64,000 bases of DNA from Azospirillum brasilense. Lineage in GTDB: Bacteria > Pseudomonadota > Alphaproteobacteria > Azospirillales > Azospirillaceae. Shown here piece by piece: positions 7,869-15,207 of this stretch. The notes under the pieces were generated by a model. The model did no database searches. It was given only the letters and a program-made list of their open reading frames with translations, and was not told the DNA's origin. The stretch spans positions 186,001 to 250,000 of the forward strand of contig NZ_CP032349.1 in assembly GCF_005222205.1 (NCBI RefSeq), read 5' to 3'. Numbering within the stretch: position 1 is the stretch's first letter; the number at the start of each line of letters is the position of its first letter. The position numbers were made by a program, and so were the translations under genes.

Positions 7869-8864
7869 TTTTACGTCGGAGACGGAACCAACAATGCTGG
7901 CGTGCTGATGCCCTACTCTTTGCAGGGGCTCGGCTGGGTGGCCGTGTGGTTCGTGCGTCGTGGTTCGACCTTGGAAGCCTGGATGAATGGCACGCTAGTG
8001 GCCACCGTTTCCGCAGGCTCTGTCGGGTCCCTTGCCAACACCGCGGCCACTCTGACGCTCGGAAACGTGAGAACTCTGGGCGCCAACGCAAACTCGTCTC
8101 TTGCCATGTTCCGGGTGACTGGGACCGCCCCAACCCCGGCGTAAATTCGTCGGATGTACGCGGACGAGGCACCGCTGTTCCAGGCCGGCGCGAAGGAGCT
8201 GCTGGGCGGGACGAGCAACGCCGTGTCGGCCCTAAGCCAAGACCCGCTCACTGGCCGGTTGGCTGTCGGCACCGGTGATGGTGTGTCGATCTTCCAGGGC
8301 CTGCGACGGGTGTCCTATCTGGACGAGGTGGCTTTGGCCGCAACCACCAGCGATACCGTGCGGTCGGTCGCCTTGCGCGGCGGCGTGCTGGCCATCGGCA
8401 CCGCGGCTGAGGTCGGTGTGGTGCTGGACGCCATCGGCGGCAAGGAGGCTATCGCAGTAGGCGGCCCCCGCCCGGTCGGTGGCGGCTTCGTCGCTCGCGG
8501 TGTGACCACCGACGCCACGCCGCTCGATCTGGCGCCGCGGGTGCCGGTGGGTGAACGTGAAACGGTGTTGGTCGAGGCGCGCATAGTCGGGCGTGTCGTC
8601 GGCGCCGCTGACACGGAGCGGCTGGGCTACGTCCGCAAGGCCACGGTCTACCGGGACGCGGGCGGCAACGTGACGATACAGGGCAGCGTCCAGACGATAG
8701 GCACGGACACCGAGGCGACCAGCACCGCCGACGCGACGTTGCAGATCGACACGACGGCCCAGACCGTGGCCGCCCGCGTGACCGGGGTGGCCGGCAAGCG
8801 GATCGCCTGGACCGCCGCCATTACCATCACCCTTATGAGCGAGGAGAACGCCTATGCTGCGTAG
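7866..8864 (+). pseudogene. Phage tail/appendage protein fragment with lectin-like region, interrupted by TAA
   Basis: The frame opens without a start at about 7866 and reads through a laminin-G/concanavalin-like strand pattern (VAVWFVRRGSTLEAWMNG). It stops at TAA 8142-8144 and continues in the same frame to the TAG at 8862-8864. Around the stop it reads TPA-stop-IRRMYADEAP. LamG-type phage proteins commonly have TPAQIRRMY here, so one CAA-to-TAA change explains the break. The second part is Gly/Val/Thr-rich beta structure, as expected of a tail fibre or appendage protein. The 5' end is missing. An alternative is two separate short proteins, but the missing start argues against that. Confidence 0.65.
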
Positions 8865-9330
8865 CGCGGGCATGCAGCCTGACCGGTACCGGCACGACCG
8901 GTACCTGCGGCAGTGGACCATATTCGACGGGCACCCCCGGTGCCTGCTGGATGCTATGGACACGGCCAAGGCGACCGAAGAGGAAGTCGTGGCGGTGGAG
9001 GAGCTAAACCGCGAACTGGCGGAGCGTCTGGCGGCGGTGGAGACGTTCGAAGCCGCGCAAGCCCTGCTCACGCAGGTGTCTGCGCAGGGCGCCCCGCCGC
9101 CGGAAACGATCCCGTCATTCGGGGCCAACGGCCAACCGGCAACAGCACCGAATCCCGAATGGGAGGCGTGGCACGCCGCCCTTGCGGTGGGGCGTGACGC
9201 CTCCGACCTGACCCGCGCTTATGCTCTCGTCCGTGCTGGCAAGCCGCCGGAGCCCGCGCCGGGTGGCGCCGTCTCGGCGGAATGGACGGCTTACCAGCAG
9301 GCGGTCGCCACCATTGAGGCGGCGGGCTGA
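8854..9330 (+). CDS. Phage-associated hypothetical protein
   Basis: 158 residues, soluble, with an acidic helical middle (EEEVVAVEELNRELAERLAAVE) and a Pro/Ala-rich C-terminal part. The ATG at 8854 overlaps the stop of the tail-protein remnant by 11 bases, the tight packing of phage late genes. Small proteins placed after tail fibres often assist fibre assembly; that role is inferred from position only. Its reading frame is intact. A terminator-like hairpin follows at 9367. Confidence 0.55.
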   Translation: MLRSAGMQPDRYRHDRYLRQWTIFDGHPRCLLDAMDTAKATEEEVVAVEELNRELAERLAAVETFEAAQALLTQVSAQGAPPPETIPSFGANGQPATAPNPEWEAWHAALAVGRDASDLTRAYALVRAGKPPEPAPGGAVSAEWTAYQQAVATIEAAG

Positions 9331-9366
9331 TCGCCCGCGACAAGACTCCCAACCCGTTCACCACCC

Positions 9367-9388
9367 GGCGCCCGCGAGGCGCCTTTTT
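9367..9388 (+). terminator. Rho-independent terminator-like hairpin
   Basis: GGCGCC, CGCGA loop, GGCGCC then five T (9384-9388). It lies 37 bases after the stop at 9330. A structurally similar hairpin followed by TTTTT precedes the holin gene at 12585. Confidence 0.6.
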
Positions 9389-9424
9389 CATGCCCGCGCC
9401 TCGGCGCCGGCCGCAGGAGGTCCC

Positions 9425-9898
9425 ACGCCCGATCCATCGTCCGCCGCAGACGGCGGTGTACAGAACAATGCCCTCAGCTATCTCGGAACGGGCGCCCTCG
9501 GGGCGGCGGTTCTTTGGCGGGCGCTGGTCTACTTCGGCCGTCACGACCGCGCCGCCAAGATGGAGGCGGAGCTGCGCGACGATCTCCGCCTGCGTCTCGA
9601 CAAGGCAATGACCGACATCGCCTCGATGGCCCATGAGCGGAACCAGGCCGTGATGGTGAAGCTGCAGCTCGAAACCGAACTGCGGCTTTCCAACGAGCAT
9701 CTGGCATCGGCCCGGTCGGAACGGGATGACGCCCGAACCGCGCTGATGCGGGTCCAACAAGAGGTGGAAAACCTGATGGCGACGAACCAGCGGCTTGTCG
9801 AGGAGGCCGCGGTCGCTGAGGCTGAAGCTCGCGGCGCGCCGGCCGGCACAAAGCCCACAGCGCGGCAGGTGCCCGGAGAGCAGCCATGGAAACGCTGA
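9425..9898 (+). CDS. Phage small membrane protein with coiled coil; start codon apparently ACG
   Basis: About 157 residues: a hydrophobic N-terminal segment (ALSYLGTGALGAAVLWRALVYF) followed by a long charged coiled coil to about residue 130 and a disordered tail. This is the layout of small membrane-anchored phage proteins such as spanin i-subunits, although sequence proof is lacking. No ATG, GTG or TTG lies at a sensible place. An AGGAGG at 9415-9420 is followed four bases later by ACG CCC GAT, so the start looks like an ATG mutated to ACG. The gene lies in a block with other damaged phage genes and may be poorly or not expressed. Confidence 0.45.
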   Translation, partial: TPDPSSAADGGVQNNALSYLGTGALGAAVLWRALVYFGRHDRAAKMEAELRDDLRLRLDKAMTDIASMAHERNQAVMVKLQLETELRLSNEHLASARSERDDARTALMRVQQEVENLMATNQRLVEEAAVAEAEARGAPAGTKPTARQVPGEQPWKR

Positions 9899-10071
9899 GC
9901 GAGCCGGACCAGTTCGACGCCCAGCAGGTCGCCACGCAGGCTCTGTCCGATTGCGAGGGCAGCAAGGACGGCGCCCTCCTGCTGCTGGCGCACCTGCTCA
10001 TCAACGCGCGCCTGGGCATGTCCCCCGGCTTCCTGCGGCTCGGGCCGCCGGGGTGGCGGTCTGCCGGCTGA
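9886..10071 (+). CDS. Small phage-region hypothetical protein
   Basis: 61 residues, mainly two amphipathic helices (DALLLLAHLLINARLG-like centre). The ATG at 9886 overlaps the end of the preceding gene by 13 bases and has GGAGAG upstream, so translation is plausible. It is too short for family assignment and could be the N-terminal piece of a longer lost gene, because its C-terminal residues (GPPGWRSAG) are low in complexity. Confidence 0.4.
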   Translation: METLSEPDQFDAQQVATQALSDCEGSKDGALLLLAHLLINARLGMSPGFLRLGPPGWRSAG

Positions 10072-10163
10072 ACCTCTCCCCTGTCGAACCTCGGCGCGCC
10101 GGCAAAAAGAATGGCGGCCACAGAGAGCCGCCAAGGTTCAGCTAATTCTGCCGTGGAAAGCAG

Positions 10164-10196
10164 ATGGCGCAACGCTAAACGGCGCCATTCTTTAAA
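10164..10196 (+). terminator. Terminator-like hairpin before the lysozyme remnant
   Basis: ATGGCGC (10164-10170), 11-base loop, GCGCCAT (10182-10188) then TTCTTT. A second hairpin, GGCGGC/GCCGCC, lies at about 10112-10132. Both occupy the gap between the small phage gene and the lysozyme remnant. Confidence 0.45.
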
Positions 10197-10220
10197 ACAA
10201 TTCCAATGAGGAAGTAACTC

Positions 10221-10694
10221 ATGACCACCACGCCCGCCGGCGCGGCGACCCCGCGCGAGATCCACGACGACGCCCTGGCCCTCGTCCGCCACTTCGAGGT
10301 CCTGTAACTCAAGGCCTACCTGTGCCCCGCGGGTGTTCCCACCATCGGCTACGGCCACACCGCCGGGGTCCGGATGGGCCAGACCATCACCTCCCTCCAG
10401 GCTGAGGTCTACCTGCGTGCCGACATGGCCGAGGCCGCCCGGGACGTCGACCGGCTCGTGAAGGTGCCGCTGACCGATCGGCAGCGCGGCGCCCTGGCCT
10501 CCTTCGTGTTCAACCTGGGGGCCGGCGCCCTGCAGACCTCGACGTTGCTGCGCCTGCTGAACCAGAGCGACCACAAAGGCGCCGCCGGCCAGTTCGGGCG
10601 CTGGGTATACGCCACGGTGAACGGGGAGAAGGTGGAGCTGGAGGGGCTGAAGAAGCGCCGGGCGGCGGAGAGAGCGATATTCGAGGCGGGCTGA
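10221..10694 (+). pseudogene. Phage lysozyme (GH24 muramidase), interrupted by an in-frame TAA
   Basis: The frame begins at ATG 10221 with a good AGGAAG site. It reads the GH24 N-terminus up to the catalytic Glu (VRHFE), then V-L and TAA at 10305-10307, and continues in the same frame as LKAYLCPAGVPTIGYGHT, the family signature with its T/G-Y-G-H-T loop. The C-terminal half (RQRGALASFVFNLGAGALQTS) is intact to TGA 10692-10694. In working endolysins the sequence after Glu is G-L-(R/K)-L-K-A-Y, so both the Gly-to-Val change and the stop are damage. It once lysed peptidoglycan together with the holin downstream. Readthrough is conceivable but unlikely to restore full activity. Confidence 0.8.
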
Positions 10695-10806
10695 TTTGGG
10701 CACGGCTATCGCGTTGGGGGTGGCGTGTCAGCAGGCCGGTGGCTCTACAAGCAATAGTGCTCATCGGCACGGCGCGTGATAAAAAATTGAGCCTACCTCG
10801 TGCGAG

Positions 10807-11496
10807 ATGAGAATGAGAACGCCTAAAGCCTTAACAGAATCCCGAAACGTCTTTTGTGGACTACTGGCGCTACTATCCGTTGCGGCCCTGACTGCGCCGG
10901 CTGCTGCGGAACCGGCCTACGGCTTCGCACCAGGGAACACACTGCCGATCTTCACATTCCACGGCGAGGACGGTGTGCGTCGCTCAACGGCGGAGTTTCG
11001 TGGCAAGTGGTTCCTTTTCAAGCGGGGAGCCGAATGGTGCATGCCGTGCATCGGAGAGCGGCCTTCGGTCGAGAGCTTCATGAAGGCCCACCCGGATGTG
11101 CCTGTCGTAATGATCGTTTCCCCGCGTCCCAGCGAGACCGACCTGGAAGGGGCATTCCAGCGTGACCTGAACTATCAGCGGCGAAAGGGGCTGCGTACGG
11201 ATTACATCGCCGTGTCTGACAGCCGCGACCCAGCACCCCGCGACCTTCCATCGCCGAAGTCCGTCACCGACCTTCCGTTGACCATCGTCGTCGATCCTCA
11301 GGGCGTTATCGCCGCGCTGTGGACCAGCACGTACCAATACCAACGCCACTTCATGAGGCATGGGATCGTCGGCAAGGCTGAACCAGAGTTCCGTGACTAC
11401 GTCGAGGCTTTGCTTTCGTGTAAGGGAGCTAAAGGGGTGGCTGCGACCTCCTCAGCGCTGGAGATTGCGAAGTCGTTCGACGCTTCCTGCTCATGA
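10807..11496 (+). CDS. Exported thioredoxin-like (TlpA/AhpC-TSA fold) protein
   Basis: 229 residues. A Sec signal peptide (about 1-35, ending APAAAEPA) precedes a thioredoxin-fold domain with the redox motif WCMPC (C78, C81) and a later cis-proline-type LPLTIVVDPQGV. CxxC proteins exported this way act in the periplasm as thiol-disulfide reductants, for example in cytochrome c maturation, or as peroxiredoxin-like enzymes. It sits alone between the broken lysozyme and a terminator, with no cytochrome-biogenesis gene nearby, so its partner is unknown. Its position within a phage lysis block suggests a passenger (moron) gene or an insertion. Confidence 0.82.
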   Translation: MRMRTPKALTESRNVFCGLLALLSVAALTAPAAAEPAYGFAPGNTLPIFTFHGEDGVRRSTAEFRGKWFLFKRGAEWCMPCIGERPSVESFMKAHPDVPVVMIVSPRPSETDLEGAFQRDLNYQRRKGLRTDYIAVSDSRDPAPRDLPSPKSVTDLPLTIVVDPQGVIAALWTSTYQYQRHFMRHGIVGKAEPEFRDYVEALLSCKGAKGVAATSSALEIAKSFDASCS

Positions 11497-11550
11497 CGTA
11501 AGGACGCCTCGGCGACCAGCCCAGCATCGCCGATCAGCACCGTAGACCCA

Positions 11551-11585
11551 GCCCGCCCGAACTTCCGCGGCGGGCTTTTCCTTTT
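11551..11585 (+). terminator. Rho-independent terminator of the thioredoxin-like gene
   Basis: GCCCGCC (11551-11557), 11-base loop, GGCGGGC (11569-11575) and TTTTCCTTTT. It sits 55 bases after the stop codon at 11496 and is the strongest terminator in this part of the window. Confidence 0.75.
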
Positions 11586-11678
11586 CCGCAGCCCCCATGG
11601 CCGAACTCCTCAACCCGAAACCGGCCCGCCCACCGGCTCGGGCGATGGGGCAATGCCGCTGGGATCGACGGAAAGCGC

Positions 11679-12152
11679 TCATCGGAAAGGAGCAGCCAAC
11701 CCCTGGAAGCAACTGGCTGGCGACTGGTTCAGGCTGGCCCAGAACGCGCTCAAACTACGGATCGCCTCAGATAAAGCTTCGGAATCCATGGGCTTAACAA
11801 CGAACGCGTTCGCGCCCAGCTCGTAGCTGAGTATGATGTCGTTGTGCTCGCATGACGCCGTGAACATGACGATAGGGACGTGCCGGATGGCCGGGTTGCT
11901 CTTCACCCGTTCCAGCACTTCCAGCCCATCGATCTTCGGAAGATGGAGCTCGAGCAGGACGACTGCGGGAAGCTGGGTTGGCCATCCGGTTTCCGGATCG
12001 CGAAGAGACAGCAACCGCAGCGCTTCTTCACCATCGCGGGCGACAATAATACCGTTGGAAAGTTTGCATTTCTTCAGCGCCGCCAGCGTCAGTTCCAGGT
12101 CCCGTAGGTTGTCCTCGACCACCAGGATGGGCTTTAGGGCACTTGTCGTCAC
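11679..12152 (-). CDS. Stand-alone receiver protein (Rcp1-like) with Glu in place of the phosphoacceptor Asp
   Basis: 157 residues covering one receiver domain of the Rcp1/CheY-like type used with phytochrome-like kinases. The acidic pair is present (E13, D14 in VVEDN), as are the switch Thr (T98 in VMFTAS) and Lys (K120 in VVKPMD). The strand that normally reads LLDLNLP reads LLELHLP, so the phosphorylated Asp is Glu68. A receiver of this kind cannot form the usual aspartyl phosphate and may be locked in an active-like state. GTG 12152 is preferred as start because GGGAG lies six bases upstream; ATG 12167 lacks a site. No kinase gene is adjacent. Confidence 0.85.
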   Translation of the reverse strand: MTTSALKPILVVEDNLRDLELTLAALKKCKLSNGIIVARDGEEALRLLSLRDPETGWPTQLPAVVLLELHLPKIDGLEVLERVKSNPAIRHVPIVMFTASCEHNDIILSYELGANAFVVKPMDSEALSEAIRSLSAFWASLNQSPASCFQGLAAPFR

Positions 12153-12584
12153 TCGCGTCTCCCGCATCAGTTAGTTTGTCGTTGAACACCGCGGGCGCGA
12201 AATTATTCACTCACTACCCAAATGTGACGATTGGTGCTCCTTCGATGCTGTCCAGGGAATTTAGGCGGAGGCGGGGCGGTACAGGTTCAGGCCTTCATTG
12301 GCTATCAGTTGCCGAACTGGTGAGGGTGACAGCAACCCGCACGCTCTCGCCGAATATTCCAGCGGGCGAGTTGGTTTGAGGGCGTGACCGCCGGGTAGGG
12401 ACGTCACCCCCTACGTTCGGTCGCCCCACCCGAAGATGGGCCGACGCCGGCCCGTATTGTCCGGTCCACACAACGGTCACTGTCCGCGACGTGTGCGTGC
12501 TGAGCCGAGGCTCCCCCGCCACCCAACGTCCGAAACGTCTTCGCAGACTGCCCAAAGCCTACAGCACCGAGGTTTCACCCACCA
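12153..12584. other. Gene-poor stretch between the receiver gene and the holin gene
   Basis: I see no convincing gene. The left part (to about 12240) is the promoter side of the receiver gene and is less GC-rich. The rest is GC-rich with short frames only, and ends at the hairpin leader of the holin gene. Confidence 0.5.
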
Positions 12585-12615
12585 GCCGCCCGGCCCTCGC
12601 CGAGGCGGCATTTTT
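12585..12615 (+). promoter_or_regulatory. Hairpin plus T-run in the holin leader
   Basis: GCCGCC (12585-12590) pairs with GGCGGC (12604-12609), followed by ATTTTT. It ends 25 bases before the holin ATG and resembles the hairpin at 9367-9388. It could be a terminator of upstream transcription or an attenuator. Confidence 0.4.
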
Positions 12616-12640
12616 CATGCTCGAAGGAGGGGCACCCATC

Positions 12641-13174
12641 ATGCTGCCACTGCTCATCCCCATCATCTCCGCCCTGGCACCGGTGCTGCTGCCGGAGGTC
12701 GCCAAGGCTGCGGGCGGCACCGGCGAGACCGCCCAGAAGGTCGGCGAAGCCGCGGTGTCCGTCGTCTCCGCCGTCACCGGCGTGCCGACCGAGACCCCGG
12801 CGGACGCTGAGCGCGCCGTCGCCGCAGTGCAGACCGATCCGGCGAAGCTGGCCGAGCTGTACCGCCAGCAGAGCGATCAGGTCGTGGCGCTGCTCCGGCT
12901 GGACAATGAGGACCGGGCCGACGCCCGCGCCCAGACGGTCCAGCTTGCCCAAGCCGGAAGCCGCATCTCCTGGGGAGCGCCGGTCGTCTCGACCATCGTC
13001 CTGGTGACGTTCGGCATCGTGCTTTACCGGGTGCTGAGTCAGCCGGCCGGCGCGATCGACCAGAACGCCACGCTGATGCTCGGCGCCCTGACCACCATGG
13101 CATCGGCGGTGGTGTCCTACTGGGTCGGCTCCAGCGCCGGCAGCGCGGCGAAGGACAAGCTGCTGCGGAAGTGA
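12641..13174 (+). CDS. Holin-like membrane protein (GTA-type 3-TM holin family)
   Basis: 177 residues with hydrophobic segments at about 1-20, 112-130 and 144-162 and an acidic middle containing DNEDRADARAQ. This order fits the three-helix holins of gene transfer agents and related alphaproteobacterial phages, which open the inner membrane to endolysin. ATG 12641 has GAAGGAGG ten bases upstream; an earlier in-frame ATG (12617) overlaps that site and is less likely. The reading frame is intact, unlike the lysozyme partner upstream. The gene is followed by a short frame that may be another truncated lysis gene. Confidence 0.75.
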   Translation: MLPLLIPIISALAPVLLPEVAKAAGGTGETAQKVGEAAVSVVSAVTGVPTETPADAERAVAAVQTDPAKLAELYRQQSDQVVALLRLDNEDRADARAQTVQLAQAGSRISWGAPVVSTIVLVTFGIVLYRVLSQPAGAIDQNATLMLGALTTMASAVVSYWVGSSAGSAAKDKLLRK

Positions 13175-13184
13175 GGGACTCGAC

Positions 13185-13445
13185 GTGACCATTCCTCACC
13201 TCTCCGACCTTGCCTGGGCCGCCGGGTTCATCCTGGTTGCCCTCTGGCCCTGGCTGTCCGGGCACTGCCGCTTTTCCGGAAGCATCACCTTCGTCACAGT
13301 GGCTTGCGGAAAAAAACGACGCGTTCCGTCTCTTCAAAGCCGAGCGCGGCGTGCATGCGTTGGGACACGTCATTTCCGATGTCCGCGTCGGAGGCGAACT
13401 CCGAACAGCCCTTCTCCTTTCCCCAACTTTCAACGGCCTGGATGA
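13185..13445 (+). CDS. Possible truncated phage lysis-region membrane protein
   Basis: From a GTG at 13185, eleven bases after the holin stop, the first ~30 residues (MTIPHLSDLAWAAGFILVAL, then WPWLSGHC) form one transmembrane helix, as expected of a small lysis protein. The remaining residues are antisense to the acetyltransferase gene and look random, so the original 3' part has probably been replaced. Only the N-terminal ~90 bases are likely to be genuine. Confidence 0.3.
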   Translation: MTIPHLSDLAWAAGFILVALWPWLSGHCRFSGSITFVTVACGKKRRVPSLQSRARRACVGTRHFRCPRRRRTPNSPSPFPNFQRPG

Positions 13446-13737
13446 GCCGGCGGGCGATGCCGCGTTTCCGCTGTTCCGCCCGCACGTAGATCCCTTCCAG
13501 GAACGCGACAGGTGAGGTCTCGCATCCATTCACATAGTCCCGACGCAACGAGGCCTCTGCAAAGCCCACAGCTACCCCATCCTGGTCCCAAACGATGAAA
13601 GCGACCGCTCGATCCGGAACACTGAGGTCATCGGCGGCTTCGGTGCGGTGGGTCTCGATCGGCGCCTCCGGCCAGAGTTCCCACCGCAGCGCGACCAAAT
13701 CATCAAGCGTTTCGTGCGTGCATCGCTCGATGCGCAT
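13294..13737 (-). CDS. AAC(6')-I-like aminoglycoside N-acetyltransferase (GNAT family)
   Basis: 147 residues of the GNAT fold. The region FAEASLRRDYVNGCETSPVA followed by FLEGIYV, the acetyl-CoA loop (QRKRGIARRL) and the end ALGFEETERVVFFRK match the aminoglycoside 6'-N-acetyltransferase AAC(6')-I pattern closely. The enzyme would acetylate the 6'-amino group of aminoglycosides using acetyl-CoA in the cytoplasm. ATG 13737 gives the usual length. No recombination site of an integron cassette is visible beside it, so it looks like a chromosomal-type gene. Whether it confers resistance cannot be told from sequence. Confidence 0.8.
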   Translation of the reverse strand: MRIERCTHETLDDLVALRWELWPEAPIETHRTEAADDLSVPDRAVAFIVWDQDGVAVGFAEASLRRDYVNGCETSPVAFLEGIYVRAEQRKRGIARRLIQAVESWGKEKGCSEFASDADIGNDVSQRMHAALGFEETERVVFFRKPL

Positions 13738-13910
13738 CCGGCACTCCCATCCTCTGCCCATCATCAGGTCGGGTGATTTGCGAAGCGATGATACGGCCTT
13801 CAAGGCGTACAATGTCTATTGGGGTTTACTACACGAAAGTGCGCAAATTGTTCGGGATGTGAGAACGCTGCATGAACTTAAACTCTGCCGCGCTCCAACG
13901 CTCTTTTCTG

Positions 13911-14020
13911 CGCCCTTTCGCGACAGCACCAGGGCGGGTGAGCCCGCCCCTTTCCGACGCAGCTTGAGTGAGCTTCTGCCCTGAAGCGGACGGCTGAAAT
14001 TGGCTTACGGTGTGTCCGCC
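13911..14020 (-). repeat. Dispersed two-hairpin element, copy A
   Basis: One of three ~110-bp copies (others at 16672 and 36668). It holds a GC hairpin (GGCGGG, TGAG loop, CCCGCC) and a second, more open hairpin in which GCGGAC pairs with GTCCGC. Read on the minus strand it ends with the leader TGCTGTCGCGAAAGGGCG. This copy is the most diverged and has a shortened second stem. The only frame just downstream encodes 14 residues. Confidence 0.75.
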
Positions 14021-14087
14021 ATCCTTCCTTCCCAAACGCATCTTCAGGGGCTGATGGGGATGGCCGGCATCCGTGATCGGCAAGTCG

Positions 14088-14618
14088 CTACCGGCCAGCT
14101 TGGCGGGTCTTCAACAGCAAGGCGAGACTGCTTGCGGCCGAAAGCACTGAACCGCCAAGAAGCGCGAGGCGTGGCCAAAGATTCCCATGACCAATGAACA
14201 CAGCAGCCACACCGATAACCGCCAGAATGACGCAAACCAAAAAGAAAAACCAAAGAAAATTTCTGCCAGATCCATAAACTAGATCTCGCCAGGATCTTTG
14301 CCATAACTCAGAAAATGTTATTCGTTCATCTGAAATCTGATTACCTCTCACTGGTAAGTACGAAATGGTGTTCGCTACCGTAAAAAGCGCAGAAATGAGA
14401 AAAAATTTTACCATAAAAGAAGAATTTGCTCTTAATATAAAGAACGCTGCAGGAGAAAGAATTATAACACCCCAAAACAAAATTTTCTTTAATTTTTTCT
14501 CCTCTCTCTCGCTTGACAGAATGCGTCCACGCCCGAACGCCCCAAACGGGTAATATATCCGTTGCCCGGTGGCGCTCGTTTTGAAGACCATTTCGATCAT
14601 ATTGTCAGAGTAGCTCAT
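14088..14618 (-). CDS. Unknown four-helix membrane protein in an AT-rich patch
   Basis: 176 residues. A short polar N-terminus (MSYSDNMIEMVFKTSATGQ) is followed by about four hydrophobic helices: two around residues 45-85 and two around 120-165. The gene and its upstream region (roughly 14200-14730) are clearly AT-richer than everything around them and use codons such as ATA and TTT freely, a sign of recent acquisition. ATG 14618 is chosen over a GTG six codons earlier. I recognise no family. It is followed on its 3' side by the two-hairpin element, copy A. Confidence 0.6.
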   Translation of the reverse strand: MSYSDNMIEMVFKTSATGQRIYYPFGAFGRGRILSSEREEKKLKKILFWGVIILSPAAFFILRANSSFMVKFFLISALFTVANTISYLPVRGNQISDERITFSELWQRSWRDLVYGSGRNFLWFFFLVCVILAVIGVAAVFIGHGNLWPRLALLGGSVLSAASSLALLLKTRQAGR

Positions 14619-14714
14619 TGAGATGCCCCACCCCACCGCTTCAAGCGCATGCTGTGGTGGAACAATTACACAAAATGGAGAAGAAAAAAAGAACAGCCGA
14701 CATGGATTATTGTT

Positions 14715-14900
14715 TTATAGACGTCTGTTGCCGATATTAAAACCGGTGGTTGAGCAGCCTTCACACCAGGGTACAATTTGACGCAGCTCCGTGATGGCGC
14801 TCTCAAGCGCACCGTGACGCTTCGCACCCAGGATCACCGCATAAGGATCGCACCCACATCGGTCACAGTGTGAGGCGAGGTCTGGATGAGCTGGCCAACA
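14715..14900 (-). pseudogene. Possible degenerate small cysteine-rich ORF
   Basis: The minus-strand frame encodes a stretch with CDRCGC and later WCEGC, a spacing reminiscent of a small zinc-binding protein, ending at 14715. No start codon in this frame follows the leader motif at 14914-14932. The ATG there reads another frame and stops after 12 codons, so a frameshift near 14870 may have broken the gene. The support is weak. Confidence 0.25.
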
Positions 14901-14934
14901 TGCTATAGGAATTCGCGCCCTTTCGCGACAGCAC

Positions 14935-15207
14935 TCAGCACTCCTTGACACCTTCTGCCCAGCGCCGGAGTTGTGCGAAGTCAGCTAACAGCCTTTGTCC
15001 TTCTACGCTGACTTCGCTGCCACGGGGCGTATTGCGGATCATCAGATATCCGATTCTCAGGGGGATTGTGCTGTCGATGACGAGATGCCTCGCACCGTCC
15101 GGTAGCTCCTGTCCCTCCATTGGCCCCTGATCTAAGAAATCTTTCCGGCATGCAGCGATCATGGTCTTAAGCCGAAGAACAATGAGGGTTGGCTCATCCG
15201 CAACTAG
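14935..15207 (-). pseudogene. 3' part of a 140-codon gene split by the IS5-family element
   Basis: Without the IS and one copy of its CTAG target duplication, this segment joins 16513-16666 in frame. It makes a 423-base reading frame (140 residues and stop), which confirms that both pieces were one gene. This part encodes VADEPTLIVLRLKTMIAAC onward to EGVKEC and TGA at 14935. The product was soluble after a hydrophobic N-terminus; I do not recognise the family. Confidence 0.75.
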
